64,000 bases of DNA from Liquidambar formosana (taxonomy: Eukaryota > Streptophyta > Magnoliopsida > Saxifragales > Altingiaceae). This document shows, one piece after another, positions 22,328 through 32,979 of this stretch (positions are counted from its first letter, which is position 1; each line of letters opens with the position of its first letter). The translations under genes were made by a program, and so were the position numbers. The stretch lies in contig CM077831.1 of NCBI GenBank assembly GCA_039720395.1, positions 3,886,003-3,950,002 on the forward strand. Reading direction: 5' to 3'. Under the pieces are notes generated by a model. That model was not told the DNA's origin. It ran no database searches and was given only the letters and a program-made list of their open reading frames with translations.

Positions 22328-22564
22328 GTTGCCCATTCTTTCGGTTTCATTCACGAAGTGATTGGAATCAGAAGACCAGAAGACAAACCATTTTGTATCG
22401 ACTGACTTTCCTGAGCCCAAAAGTGCACATGCAATGCATGCATAAAGGTCGGATTAGGCTTCACCTAACTTCTTACGTACTCCGTGGAGATCAGACCTAG
22501 CGTAGTTCATGCAAAATAATAGGGGTACTCAATAGGTAATTTCTCGAAACTACCAATTAAAAAA

Positions 22565-23600
22565 TATGAAAATTTTATTCCTTCACCAAGGAATAAACAA
22601 GAAGTTTCATCCCTTTCCCAGGGGATAAATAAGAAAACACCAATGGTAGAAACTTTATCCATTTCCCTATGGATAAAGGTGTAATCCCTTTTCCGGTGGA
22701 TCACAAACAATCATAGAAGACCCATTTTCCCGTGGGTCACAAGTAAACATAGAGAAGACCACTTTTCCCGTGGGTCACAAGCAATCATAGAGAAGACCCC
22801 TTTTCCCGTGGGTCACAAGCGAACATAGAGAAGACCCCTTTTCCCGTGGGTCACAAGCAAACAAGAGAAGACCCTTTTTCCTATGGGTCACAAGCGAACA
22901 TAGAAGACCCCTTTTCCTATGGGTCATAAGCAAATAAGAGAAGACCCATTTTCCTGTAGATCACAAGCAAATATAGAAGACCCCTTTTCTTGTGGGTCAC
23001 AAGCAAACAGAGAAGACCCTTTTTCCTGTGGGTCACAAGCGAACATAGAAGACCCCTTTTCCTGTGGGTCACAAGCAAATATAGAAGACCCCTTTTCCTG
23101 TGGGTCACAAGCAAACAAGAGAAGACCCCTTTTCCTATGAGTCACAAGCAAATAGAGAAGACCACTTTTCCTATGGGCCACAAGTAATCATAAAAGACCC
23201 CTTTTCCTATGGGTCACAAGCAATCATAGAGAAGACCACTTTTCCCGTGAGTCATAAATATAGAAGATCCCTTTTCTTATGGATCACAAGCAATCAGAGA
23301 AGACCCTTTTTCCTGTGGGTCACAAATATAGAAGATCCCTTTTCTAGTAGATCACAAGCAAATATAGAAGATCCCTTTTCTTGTGGATCACAAGCAATCA
23401 GAGAAGACCCCTTTTCCTGTGGGTCACAAATATAGAAGATCCATTTTCCGGTGGATCACAAGCAAACATAGAAGATCCCTTTTGCTATGGATCACCAGCA
23501 ATCAAAGAAGACCCCTTTTCCTGTGGGTCACAAATATAGAAGATCCCTTTTCCGGTGGATCACAAATAAACATAAAAATTTTGTTCCTGTTCCTGTGAAT
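22565..23600. repeat. Hairpin minisatellite next to the 3' LTR
   Basis: About 27 units of 33-40 bp each have the form GAC/TCC-pyrimidine loop-GGG/ATC followed by ACAAGCAA-ACATAGA. Stems pair in most units: GACCC/GGGTC, GATCC/GGATC, and at the edge TTTATTCCTT/AAGGAATAAA and CTTTATCCAT/ATGGATAAAG. In element sense the array lies just before the 3' LTR, as in Ogre. Frames of 60-110 residues on both strands here are repeat shadows. Confidence 0.9.
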
Positions 23601-25156
23601 AAAAAATGCAATTCCTTTCCCTGAAAATGCACAAGCAAATAAACCTCATCCTTCCCTCGAGGGAAGCACACAAATATGAAGTTACTCTTAGACATATGAA
23701 GGCAAATCCCTAAAAAACAGACCCTAGTCTAAGGAATGGACAACAAAAGCATGACTCACAGAATAGGCATGAGAAGAGAAAACTCTCAAGACATGATAAG
23801 GAGGAAATTGATTCATAAAATCACAAAAAATAACCTTTGAAATGTTCTTTTACTTTGGAACACATCCCTCACAAGGTTCACTTTACCTTTTGCTCGAAAT
23901 TATTCCTTCATCATCTTCTTCATTTTTTCCTTTTTTCCTTTTTTTCTTTTTTTTTCTTTTTTTTTTTTTTTTTTTTTTTTTTTTGTCTTTTCATTTTCCT
24001 CATGCCCTAACTTTTGCCTAGGCCGCCCTTTCGGTTTTCAACCTAGCGAGCGTTCCCCTTCTTATTCTTCATTCAATTTAAACCCGTGTGATAGTCACCA
24101 ACTATATTAAGACATATCAACACCCACAAAGGATTATTTTCACCATCGCAATCATATCTTTCCATTGGCATTGAAATGCTTGAGACCTTCTTCCATAGCA
24201 TAGAAAACATTAATAAAATTCCAATCTTCCTTTTGAATTATCAATAGTTCAATCTTCTAAAACATGAGTCTTTTTGCACATGCCCCTTGCATGAATAATG
24301 ATGTGGCTGCACCTCTAAAAGTTGCCTACGTACCCAAGAAGGGATCAAGCCTTACGTAGTTCACTAATGCTTGAACAACTTCAATTAATCAGAGAGGGCT
24401 TTGTTTTGAACTGTAATGTAGGCTTAGGGGTCTAGGCTCAAGAAAGAAAAGATAATAAAGGCTCAAAATTTATTTCCATGGGTTCCTATCTGCCAAGGAT
24501 TACCTCAATGATGTTCCTTTTGTGTCTTCATTTCACTTCCCAGCTTGGTAATCAATTCGCTATTTCATTCTAGTACCCTTTTTTCTTTTCTTCTTCCTTT
24601 TTTCTTTCTTTTTTTCTCTTTTTTCTCAATTTTCTTCTCTTTTTTTCTTTTTTTTTTTTTTTTTCCAATATATATACTACCAATTCTTTCAAACAAACAC
24701 CTCTTTAAAATTTGCCCCTAGTGTAGGGGGTAATCCTCGACAAAGGTATCAAAAAGGAAATTACTTAGGCTCAAAAGGGTTAGCAAGGGATTTTTCTTTT
24801 CTTTTGAAGGATAGCAGAAATGATGGCCTCTCTTCATTTTGATTTCCATTGTTTGCAATTCAAGCATTAAAAGGGCAAGCATATTAACTTATGTGCTAGA
24901 AAGGCAAAGCACATCAAATTTAAAGAAAGCAAGCAATAAATTAATGCCAACCATTGATGAGAAACAGTTGTACCAAAAAACTCAACTAAGATAAACCAAT
25001 TATTCAAATATTGTCTCAAAATTCAAATCATGGAAACTAAGATAGAGAAACCATCCACAATTGCAATAATCTTTCAAATTCACTGTGCCCCAACCCCATT
25101 TGGAGGTGGCATGGCATGATGGTCTGGAAGTGGATTCGTCGATACATTAGGCAATC
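23601..25156 (-). other. Non-coding internal region with polypyrimidine tracts
   Basis: Inside the Tat/Ogre-like element, this covers what should be the pol region. Only long T/C runs (about 23915-23996 and 24585-24664 on plus, purine runs in element sense) and unique AT-rich sequence are seen. No reverse transcriptase or integrase motif was found in any frame. Confidence 0.6.
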
Positions 25157-25627
25157 CTAGTTTAGGAAGCTTCCCGAATCAATCATGTCCTGAATGGTAT
25201 GGCGGAGACGACCACATTTATCAGTGTAATGGCCATGACTGTAGTGAAAGTCATAGTACTCATTCTCGTCGTAGTTTGGTGTCGACTTGTTAATGGAAGT
25301 AGGGTCTAATGGCTTCAAGTACCCTTTACTCACTAATTCTTGAAGAGCTTTAGATAAGGATATGCCAAGTGGAGTAAACATTCTAGGTCCACTACGAGAA
25401 TTCGTAGCATTAATCTCGATTGCCTTACACTTCTTTTCCTCGGGTTTTCTTTTGAACACATAGTGTGCTTTGGTTTTGACTTCTTCTTTGGCTAGCTGCA
25501 CGCCTATAGCATCTTCAATCTTTTGGAGTCTTTCCAAAACAGGAGCATTCATTCTCACCATCATTTCTTCCATCTTCTTTAGCAAGCCTTGTTCATCATC
25601 CATTGCGACAGTTTGGGTAGTTTCCAC
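25157..25627 (-). CDS. Shortened Gag of the Tat/Ogre-like element (156 residues)
   Basis: It begins METTQTVAMDDEQGLLKKME, with a predicted coiled coil at about residues 10-50. It then passes directly to a C-terminal Gag portion: FTPLGISLSKALQELVSKGYLKPLDP at about 85-110, and YYDFHYSHGHYTDKCGRLRH at about 122-141. The latter is the C..H....GH.T..C.LR..I.DLI signature of plant Tat-type Gag, with the first Cys replaced by Tyr. Full Tat Gag is several hundred residues, so the central capsid part has been deleted. A Gag-only element could be mobilised by a relative's enzymes. The start is about 1.16 kb downstream of the 5' LTR. Confidence 0.75.
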   Translation of the reverse strand: METTQTVAMDDEQGLLKKMEEMMVRMNAPVLERLQKIEDAIGVQLAKEEVKTKAHYVFKRKPEEKKCKAIEINATNSRSGPRMFTPLGISLSKALQELVSKGYLKPLDPTSINKSTPNYDENEYYDFHYSHGHYTDKCGRLRHTIQDMIDSGSFLN

Positions 25628-26771
25628 TCTTTCAAATTCCCAAATGAATTAAGAACCCAAACAATGATTAGTTACCCCTGCAGGGAATGTGTTTATCCTT
25701 ATAAAAGCCATTTACTTTGATTATTCATGATGATTCCATATCAATTTCCATCCAAACATGCCCCTAGAATAAGATAAGGATAAACAAGGACTAAAGAGTT
25801 GAACCAAAGGAAGAACTTAGATAGACTCAAGATGAGGCACAACAAAAGAAAAGACTTAAGAAGGGAAAATGACAATGAACCTAGACTCCTAAAACGACGA
25901 CTAAAAACCTAGACAAGAGACATGGTGACAACATGCAACACTAAAAAGAAAAGATGTAAACCCTAGAATGAATGGGCTTAATACACCTAAGAGAAGGTAA
26001 TGGAAGACTCAACTAACCCTAATACACTTAAAATGAAAGACTCTAATGAATGAGATGCCCCTAGAAAAAAGAGATGGACCTAAAACCATAAGAGAAATCC
26101 CAACATAGAATCAAATTAAAGACATGAAACCAAAGATACCACATTGGGTTCAACCAACCAAAGTCTATTCATTTTTCGCATTTAGGCCTATTACAATATT
26201 CGCACATTCTTCCACTCTTATTTGGATCCAAGCCCATATTTTCTTTTTTTTCTTTTCTTTGAATTTTTTTGGATTTTTTTGGATTTTTTTTTTCTTTTGG
26301 GCTTGGGTCTAATTACATAATCACACACCTCACCTCTCAATTGGGCCTAGACTTGAAAAGATAATAGACAATGATGGGCCTTGCCTCCTAATCCAGACAT
26401 CATGGGCCTAAGTGCAAATGCAACATGACATGCATAATAACACACATTCAATCAAGGCTATGCAATGGTCTGTGGGGGACATTAGTGTGGTCGGTCAATT
26501 AGGGTACTTCTGCTTCAAGGGTCATCCAGGCTAGGGTGCTCAAAGGGCAACCCATTAACGTACTCACTAGCACAGGCTAGTGGCATAGGCCGTGGGTTGA
26601 TGGTGCTAAATCGAGTTGCCCATAGGAATGAATGGAACCCAGGTCTCTAATTAGACTGCCATCGAGGGATAATAAATGCCAAGATGGTGCGCGTGTGTGC
26701 AATTTTGGTTTCACCGAATAAAGTCTCCTATTTAATTAAAACAAATAAGTACCTTGGAGTTTAGCTCTCTA
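25628..26771 (-). other. 5' leader of the Tat/Ogre-like element
   Basis: 1.1 kb between primer-binding site and gag, rich in short A/T-biased repeats and with no supported frame. The 62-residue plus frame at 26124-26312 is low complexity. Confidence 0.55.
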
Positions 26772-26789
26772 TCCCCAGTGGAGTCACCA
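26772..26789 (-). promoter_or_regulatory. Primer-binding site of the Tat/Ogre-like element
   Basis: In element sense, TGGTGACTCCACTGGGGA starts two bases after the 5' LTR. It resembles the TGGCGACTCCGCTGGGGA-type site of Tat/Ogre elements, which I recall as matching a tRNA-Arg. The tRNA match was not checked. Confidence 0.75.
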
Positions 26790-26790
26790 T

Positions 26791-28385
26791 TGTGAGCGCT
26801 GTGTCCTGAACCACACCAGGCTCGGGAATAGTACGCCACTAACCACGGATGATTAGGGCGGAAAAAGGAGTCGCCACCCGATTTGGCTTTGGGAACCAAT
26901 CGACCCTAGGAAGGGTCTATATATCTTACCATAACCAGAGATTGTTCGGGTTTGGAGCTAGGGTACGCGAATGGGAAGGTGTTAGGCACCCATCTACGCC
27001 TGGCCGAAGTCGACCCCCACATGTACTTATTGGCTTTAATTAAAAAGAGACTTAATTAGGATTCAACCGCTAAACAAACAAATGCACAGTTAAAGCACAA
27101 ATGATGGCACACAATGATGCTAAATAATAAAGAGCAAAAATAAAGAGAGAATATACAATAAATGTACAGAATAAAACATCTAAAAAAATGCAATAAATGG
27201 TTGTAAAAAAATCCCTGCAAGCAAACAAGTTAGATTCCCCTAAACGGCTTCAAAATCCCCTGCAAAACAAATGGAGCCAAAATGAGATGGAGATAAGTAT
27301 GCATGTACGTGCATAGAGGATGCACGTACGTGCATTTCCTATATACGCACGTGCATGCTACGGGGTTCTTTCATGTCTGCAAAAGGGTACGAGCTTATCC
27401 AGTTCTAACTGCAAACACACGAGTCAGAAATCCAACGAATGATGAAAAAACCCCTCCTAAACATGCTCCTAAACCCAACGAATGTGTTGCATTTTAAAAT
27501 GGTGATAATCATGGTGGAAATGTCAGATCTGAATGGGATATATGTGGAATGAACATATTCACATTTGATGCATAAATGGTGGATCGAAGCACACTAAATG
27601 GGATAATTACGCTAGCAAATGAGCCTATTATGCAATTTATCCCTACATGCTTTTAATGAATGAAAAACCTGTCTCAGATTTTTAAACAAATGAATGCTGG
27701 AAAAATCCTAAAAATACTCCTAATACGACATTCAATGACATATCATTTATGGGAGATGTTATGTAAATTTCATACAATTAATAATCATGCTAAATCACAA
27801 GGAAATGGAATAAAGGGATTGAAAATCGTTACCCTCAGGTACGGGCAACAGCGATTACTCCACAAACTCCCCTTCCGGACTTGCTGTAGTCACAATTAAG
27901 GATTCTTGGGTTTTTCAGGGTGGTGGCTAGGTGCAAAGCGTTGGATCAGGGCTAGGAAGAGTGGGTCCTTCAGGGATGGAGGCTGGGTGCAAAGGTTGGA
28001 TGGAGTCTGGGCTAGGAAGTCCCCTTTTCTTGGTTGAAAGTGGGGTATTTATAGGGAGGTATTAGGGTTTGATTTCGGAGCCCATTAGGGTTTCTCAGCC
28101 GCCATCCAGTAGCTGTTAACATAGGGTCTCCACAAGGTAAGAAACGATTTGGGGGGAAATGCTGAAAATTCAAAATAAAGGGCATGATCGTACGTGCATG
28201 GAAGACGCACGTACGTGCATTAACCATGCACACACGAGCATGGGGTATCAAAAGGCATCAAAAAGCTACGTTGTGCCTGCATGGGTCCTTCGGGCTCGCT
28301 TGTGGTAGTTCATCTACTGTTGCCCCTCATCATTGGGCTTAAAAGTGGTCCAAAATGTCAGGCGGTATAAAATTGGGTGTCAACA
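26791..28385 (-). repeat. 5' LTR of the Tat/Ogre-like element
   Basis: Right LTR in the window. It is collinear with the other LTR, apart from substitutions, a 4-bp 'atat' insertion near 26920 and about 60 bp of duplicated 'ggctgggtgcaaagg' text at 27930-27995. TATAAATA on the minus strand is at 28046-28053. The start CGCTGTGTCC versus CGCCGTGTCC shows the divergence. Confidence 0.9.
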
Positions 28386-28640
28386 GTGATTCATATTTTA
28401 CAAAACCAATCGTTGGATTAGATAACCTTCTCATGTAAGTAATGCATACCAAAAATCAAGTTAATCCAAGACTCACATTAGGAGTTGTATGGTTGTATCC
28501 CATGTATTGGTAAGTTATAAGATATATATGGCTGATACACATGGTACAACTTTAAGTACATAGTGCTGATATAACTTAGGTAAGTATGTTTTTACTTAAC
28601 TGAGATTGTATGTATGTATGTATATATACATAAACGTGCT
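28386..28640. mobile_element. Right half of the interrupted MITE, plus TA-microsatellite MITE remnant
   Basis: After the GTGAT target copy the sequence resumes 'tcatattttacaaaaccaat' and 'cgttggattagataacc', matching the MITE family at 12.1 and 31.6 kb. From about 28480 it matches the 8405 family ('ggagttgta', 'gtgctgatataactta'), ending in (TATG)n/(TA)n. Confidence 0.5.
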
Positions 28641-29420
28641 AGACTATGATCCCTTGATTGAGGTCAGGGGATCTTACTATATTACACGTTGAAGAATAAG
28701 TTGACATGCATGCAGTGATATACGTTGCTTTAATGCATTTATAGTATACATTAAATGGGTTATGACATGACTCATGAGATCAATGACATTATCAATATAT
28801 GGTGATTCTAAACTCGATCTGAAGACATCAATAATTTAACATTCTTTATAAAAATTAATAAAATAATACCATTGGATGGAGAAAGCTTCTTAGGCCAGTG
28901 CCAGAGGTTTTTCGATATGCTTTGTATGTAGAAAAAGTCTATATTCATGTTCGGACCAGGTAGAGAAATTATTTCACGCAAATTTATCAAAAATTTTCCA
29001 GCTAACTTCTGTGTAGTTCACAAATGTTTTCGAATGATCGCATGATTAATCGTTTAGCTCCTAAATAAAGGAAAAAAATTGGCGAGAAATTTATTATAAG
29101 GTTTTATGGGAGTTATCAAAAAACCGGAGGCACATGCATCAAGTTAAGGATATGAAGTTAGCATGAATAATATGTCAATATGTGCTGATTAAGAGAGAAA
29201 TAAACAATATATATACGCTGATTAATAAAGAAATAAAATACAAAAACAAAAACCAAAGATGAGTAGCAGTAATTAAAGTTTATGGCTATTAGGGTGATTC
29301 AAAAGCAATTAAGTGCTATTAACATTTAGCAATATTGTCTTCTATAGTAAACATAGAAAGGAAAATTAAACTTGGTTTGGTTTCTCCTTTTGTCTCTAAC
29401 CAACGTTTGAATTGGTAATA
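28641..29420. other. Intergenic, no gene seen
   Basis: AT-rich. The minus frame at 28808-28990 has no supporting features. Confidence 0.45.
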
Positions 29421-29435
29421 GTTAACTGGCCGGCA

Positions 29436-29690
29436 ACATGTTCTCCTCTATGCAATTTTATTTTCTCCATAGAGTTATTGCTCGGCCAAATCTGCTCACA
29501 AGGAGCACATTTCTGGAGGCCCAGAGCTATGGCCATCAGAATTATCTGAAGGCGTGGGATGCTCGAGGTAGACGATTGATCTTTTCGACAACTTTAGCTT
29601 CAGGCTTCGCAGGTACAGAAGGTGTAGATGTAGAATTACTTGCAATAGCTATCAGATTCCCCATTGCTCTGCATGCGCAAATGCTCCGCT
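29436..29690 (-). pseudogene. Small repeat-protein family, copy 3, truncated
   Basis: The region aligns with the C-terminal coding and 3' flank of copies 1 and 4 ('tgttctcctct.tgcaatttt', 'atagagttat.gc', 'ccaaatctgc'). It also aligns with their 5' part ('gcgcaaatgctccgctt' plus gacct), but lacks both repeat motifs. On the minus strand a 41-residue frame from about 29672 (MGNLIAIASNSTSTPSVPAK) keeps the TSTPSVP and KPE.K.VEK pieces only. This is an internal deletion of the family. Confidence 0.5.
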
Positions 29691-29719
29691 TGACCTACAA
29701 CGTACACTAGTGAGGGACT

Positions 29720-29861
29720 CCGACGATAGACAATAATAAATGATGTGAGTTATTTTACGGCCAAGATTTTTTATTTAACATGGGATTTTATTTCTAGCTT
29801 CATAGCCACATCTAGTGGAAAATAAATTAATTACAGAAAGCAATAATTGACTAGATATACA

Positions 29862-29903
<42 letters not shown>

Positions 29904-30214
29904 CTCTTCAGTGGGGGCTTAACAAGTGCAATGCTTTTTTTTTTTGGGTGAGAATTTAACAAGTGCAATTGTTATTACCAATATGCGTCTCTATCTATAC
30001 TAACTAAAATTTTGGACACGATGTGTGGGGGCGTTTTTTTTTTATTTATTTTTTTTGAAATAATTTATAAAATAACGAAAAGTACTGATACATTTTTTTT
30101 ATTTCTATGCAACAAATAGCACAAGAGCTTACATGGTTTCATTGGGGGATGCTGATATTTGTTTTTATTTTTTATTTTCAATCTTCAAAGAAAGATATAT
30201 ATTATAATTAAGAT
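29720..30214. repeat. Intergenic with (TA)n
   Basis: A (TA)n run at about 29862-29900. Otherwise AT-rich with no gene supported. Confidence 0.5.
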
Positions 30215-30545
30215 GAGAGCACAAGACTTGGATTTTCTCGCTCAATGCTTGGGTTTGAGTTTTCATAATTGTTTGGTAAGGTTAAATCTACTCTTTAGCG
30301 CTAAGTTTAGAGTTCACAGTGACACTTAAACCACCAAACGGTTAGTTAAAGTGGTCAATACTTGGATTTCCTCGTTCAATGCTCGGATTCAACTCTCCAC
30401 AACCACTTGGTGGGAGTTAAACCTACACTTTAGTGCCTAGAGCTCGTTGTGGAACCTAAGCCACCGAGCTATTGGTTAACGTCATCAATACTTGGATTTT
30501 CTTACTCAATGTTGTTTGGTGGGGCTAAACTTACATACAGGTATA
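30215..30545. repeat. Tandem repeat, about 130 bp, 2.5 copies
   Basis: 'acttggattttctcgctcaa' plus tgcttgg occurs in diverged form at 30224, 30360 and 30490. Each copy carries 'ttggt.ggg.taaa.cta'. Spacings are about 136 and 130 bp. No frame is conserved between the copies. Confidence 0.65.
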
Positions 30546-30599
30546 TAAAAAATAAACCTTAAAGAACTGTTTGAGGGTCATATTCAGTATAATTTCTTT

Positions 30600-30932
30600 T
30601 GTTCCCACTGCCTTCATCTTCCCGGCATTGCCCGGGGGTTTCCACTAGTTAAAAGTATAACCCCACCAGTAAAAATGGTCTCTCGTGGGCACGGTACCAT
30701 GAGCATCTTTTCATTAAAATAAAAAAAGAAACTTTTTGACCTTGACGACGAACCTTTTTTGGCATTTTTTTTTTTCCCCCACTGCCTTTATCTTCCCGGC
30801 ATTGCCCGGGGTTTCCACTAGTTAAAAGTGTAAACCCACCAGTAAAAATGGTCTTTCGTGGGCACGGTATCATGAGCATCTTTTCATTAAAAAAAAAAAA
30901 AAATTCTTTTTGACTTCGACGACGAACCTTTT
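30600..30932. repeat. Tandem duplication, about 175 bp
   Basis: Two copies start 'cccactgcctt.atcttccc' (30604 and 30778) and run through 'ggcattgcccggg', 'tttccactagttaaaagt', 'tggtct.tcgtgggcacggta' and 'gacgacgaacctttt'. They differ by substitutions and A/T-run lengths. Both carry the CCCGGCATTGCCCGGG inverted repeat. The minus-strand frame at 30649-30879 is a shadow. Confidence 0.8.
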
Positions 30933-31331
30933 TAAATACTTGGTAAGGAAGGTGTTATAAAGTGTTCGAGTTTTCTGGGCAAGAATATGATATTGGTCAA
31001 ATTTGGAGGCTTGGACATATTCATGAGCTTGTTCAACCAGCTAGGCTGTCACAGCTGTCTCTCTCTGCATTTTTTTAGCCGTTCGAGTGTTTTTTGCTTT
31101 TGTTTGGGGGTACCATCTGTCACTCTTGCTTTGTTTAATTTATCTAATGTTGTTAGGTTAGGCTAGCTAGAGCTTCTGTCTCTAATAATTTTGGTTTTAG
31201 CTTGGTCTGCGGTCTTGGTGGTTTGTCTGGTGGTTCTTTGTATATCTATTGGTTGTCTGTAGGTCTGGAGTGCTCCTTGGCCTGGGAAGTTTCTCTCTCT
31301 CTCTCTCTCTATCTATATATATATATATATA
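30933..31331. other. Intergenic with (CT)n and (TA)n
   Basis: No supported gene. (TC)n at about 31289-31310 runs into (TA)n up to 31331. Confidence 0.45.
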
Positions 31332-31500
31332 GGATGATGATCAGGTAAGCACATACTGATATATCTTATATCAAAACCTGCATTAAGAGTTGTACCTTGT
31401 GCATTAGTGAGATGTAAGGTGCATTAAATCAATACAAGGAATACAATCCCTAATGCGTAGTGCTGATGTAACTTATATCAGTACGTACTGATGGGATCAC

Positions 31501-31545
<45 letters not shown>
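31332..31545. mobile_element. TA-microsatellite MITE, inverted copy
   Basis: It runs from gatgatcaggtaagcacata to tcagtacgtactgatgggat, inverted relative to the 8405 copies. Its two ends pair with each other (acatactgatat / atatcagtacgt). (TA)n lies on both sides (before 31332 and 31503-31540), the expected picture for insertion into a TA run. Confidence 0.65.
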
Positions 31546-31548
<3 letters not shown>

Positions 31549-31885
31549 ATGGTTCCATTGAAACATAGTATAAAACTTTTTACATTTACATCTATCAATA
31601 TCTTTGTAGATAAATCATATTTCACCAATCCAACCGTTAGATTACATATTTTTGTCATATACGTCATCTATGTCAAATTTCAAGTTAATTGGATATTATG
31701 AATTATGTCTAATGTCATCCATAAAGTGCTCGAAATTAAAATTTTATTTATTAAAAGAAATATAAGTTTACGGATCAAACACTTCCCAATATTTTATTAA
31801 CTTGAAAAAGTGAAATATGATTTTTATAGAAAGATATGAACGGATAAAAATGTAGAAAATTTTATACCAATTTTTTATTATTATT
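31546..31885. mobile_element. MITE with long inverted ends
   Basis: The left part 'ataaaactttttacattta' pairs with the right part 'aaatgtagaaaattttata'. Inside, 'aaatcatatttcaccaatcc' and 'ccgttagattacata' match the families at 12.1 and 28.4 kb. Length about 340 bp; target duplication not resolved. Confidence 0.5.
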
Positions 31886-32104
31886 TTGTTTTTTGTTTTT
31901 TTGGTGATATCTCTATATTCTCATTTTAATATATTCCCTAATTCACCTTTTGCCTATGAAAGAAGAAGAAAAAAAAGGAAAAAGCCCCAATCACAGATCA
32001 TAAATTAAACTAAAAGAAAATTTTCATTGAGTCCAAATCTTCTGCCCTTGTGTCTTTCTTCTTCGGCCCCCAATTAAGTGGTGCCACATAGCAATTTATT
32101 TTTC
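31886..32104. other. Intergenic, no gene seen
   Basis: AT-rich sequence with A-rich and T-rich runs; nothing further can be supported. Confidence 0.4.
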
Positions 32105-32280
32105 TTTGGGTAATGCTATAGGTAACAACTAAAATACAACAACAAAAAACAACAATCGATATGGCATTCTCTAACAGACACCTATTAACATTCCCTTGAT
32201 TATCATAGGATATACCAACTTAGCATACCACATCAATTGCTATAATTGGTTGCTGTATGTAGCATTTCTTATCTCATTAA
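32105..32280 (+). mobile_element. Short MITE, left partner of an inverted pair
   Basis: The ends AATGCTATAGGTAACAAC and GTTGCTGTATGTAGCATTT are imperfect inverted repeats about 170 bp apart. A reverse-orientation relative lies at 33905-34085, sharing 'cattctctaacagaca', 'tataccaac.tagca' and the ends. Confidence 0.6.
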
Positions 32281-32979
32281 TTAAAAGTGGATATTTTTCA
32301 TTGAGTCTAGAACTTTTGGCCCCATTATATATCTCTCATCTCTGGCCCCACAATTAAGTGGCGCCATGTAGCAACTCATTTTTTCTCTCATAGCATCAAT
32401 ATTCACGTCTTTTTCCTGCTCTCTCGCATCTCTCTCTTATTGGCTTATCAGATCCGCGACATCACGAGGCCAGCAAACCAAAGTGGTCACACCACATTGC
32501 CAAACCATACCAGTGAGATGACGCTCTTCAGATTCATTGGTTATGTATATATACACTAAATTTCAGAGCACATGCCAAAAAAAAAAGGAAAAAAGAAAAA
32601 ATTGTAACAAAGATTTGTTAAAAAATAATACTGAAAAAGTGATTAAAAAAAATTTTAAATTCAAATTGAAGAAAAAAATATGCTATTAAGTGGTTAAGGA
32701 GAGTAGTTATAATGGAGAGAAACCACCTCTATTATCTTGATTGACTATTTTAATCCTATTTTTTATTTTTTATTTAATTTATTTAAAAAATTTATGAGGA
32801 TCTTTTGGTACTTCACGCTTTATATCCAACCAAAATTAAAAATGCTTTCTATAGAAGTATATATTGATGATATCTATGCTCACACATATATACCATTAAT
32901 TATGCACACATTCTTATTGTTAAAGAATTGCCGGTTGAAGCATTCTTATTGATGAAAGTTATCATTGTTCCCAATAGAG
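32281..32979. other. Intergenic, no gene seen
   Basis: A-rich runs at about 32576-32605 and 32640-32680. The plus frame at 32737-32952 has no known features. Confidence 0.4.

Larger units (their letters stand above)
20792..28385 (-). mobile_element. Non-autonomous Tat/Ogre-like LTR retrotransposon, complete
   Basis: The 7.6 kb element lies on the minus strand. LTRs of about 1.54 kb (20792-22327) and 1.60 kb (26791-28385) begin TGTTGACACC and end GCGCTCACA in element sense, with TG...CA borders. Perfect 5-bp target copies GTGAT flank it (20787-20791, 28386-28390). A Tat/Ogre-type primer-binding site follows the 5' LTR (26772-26789). The only coding remnant is a shortened gag at 25157-25627. 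No protease, reverse transcriptase, RNase H or integrase is visible in the remaining 4.4 kb. A hairpin minisatellite adjoins the 3' LTR. The LTRs differ by scattered substitutions and a short duplication, so the insertion is not very recent. Confidence 0.9.

Noticed and set aside
20850..22500. Short plus-strand frames in the LTR
   Set aside because: They lie inside the LTR, partly recur in the other LTR with changes that do not keep the reading, and are on the strand opposite to the element.
22917..23598. Frames of 60-110 residues on both strands with regular repeats
   Set aside because: All are shadows of the hairpin minisatellite; several frames are open at once because the unit length is often a multiple of three.
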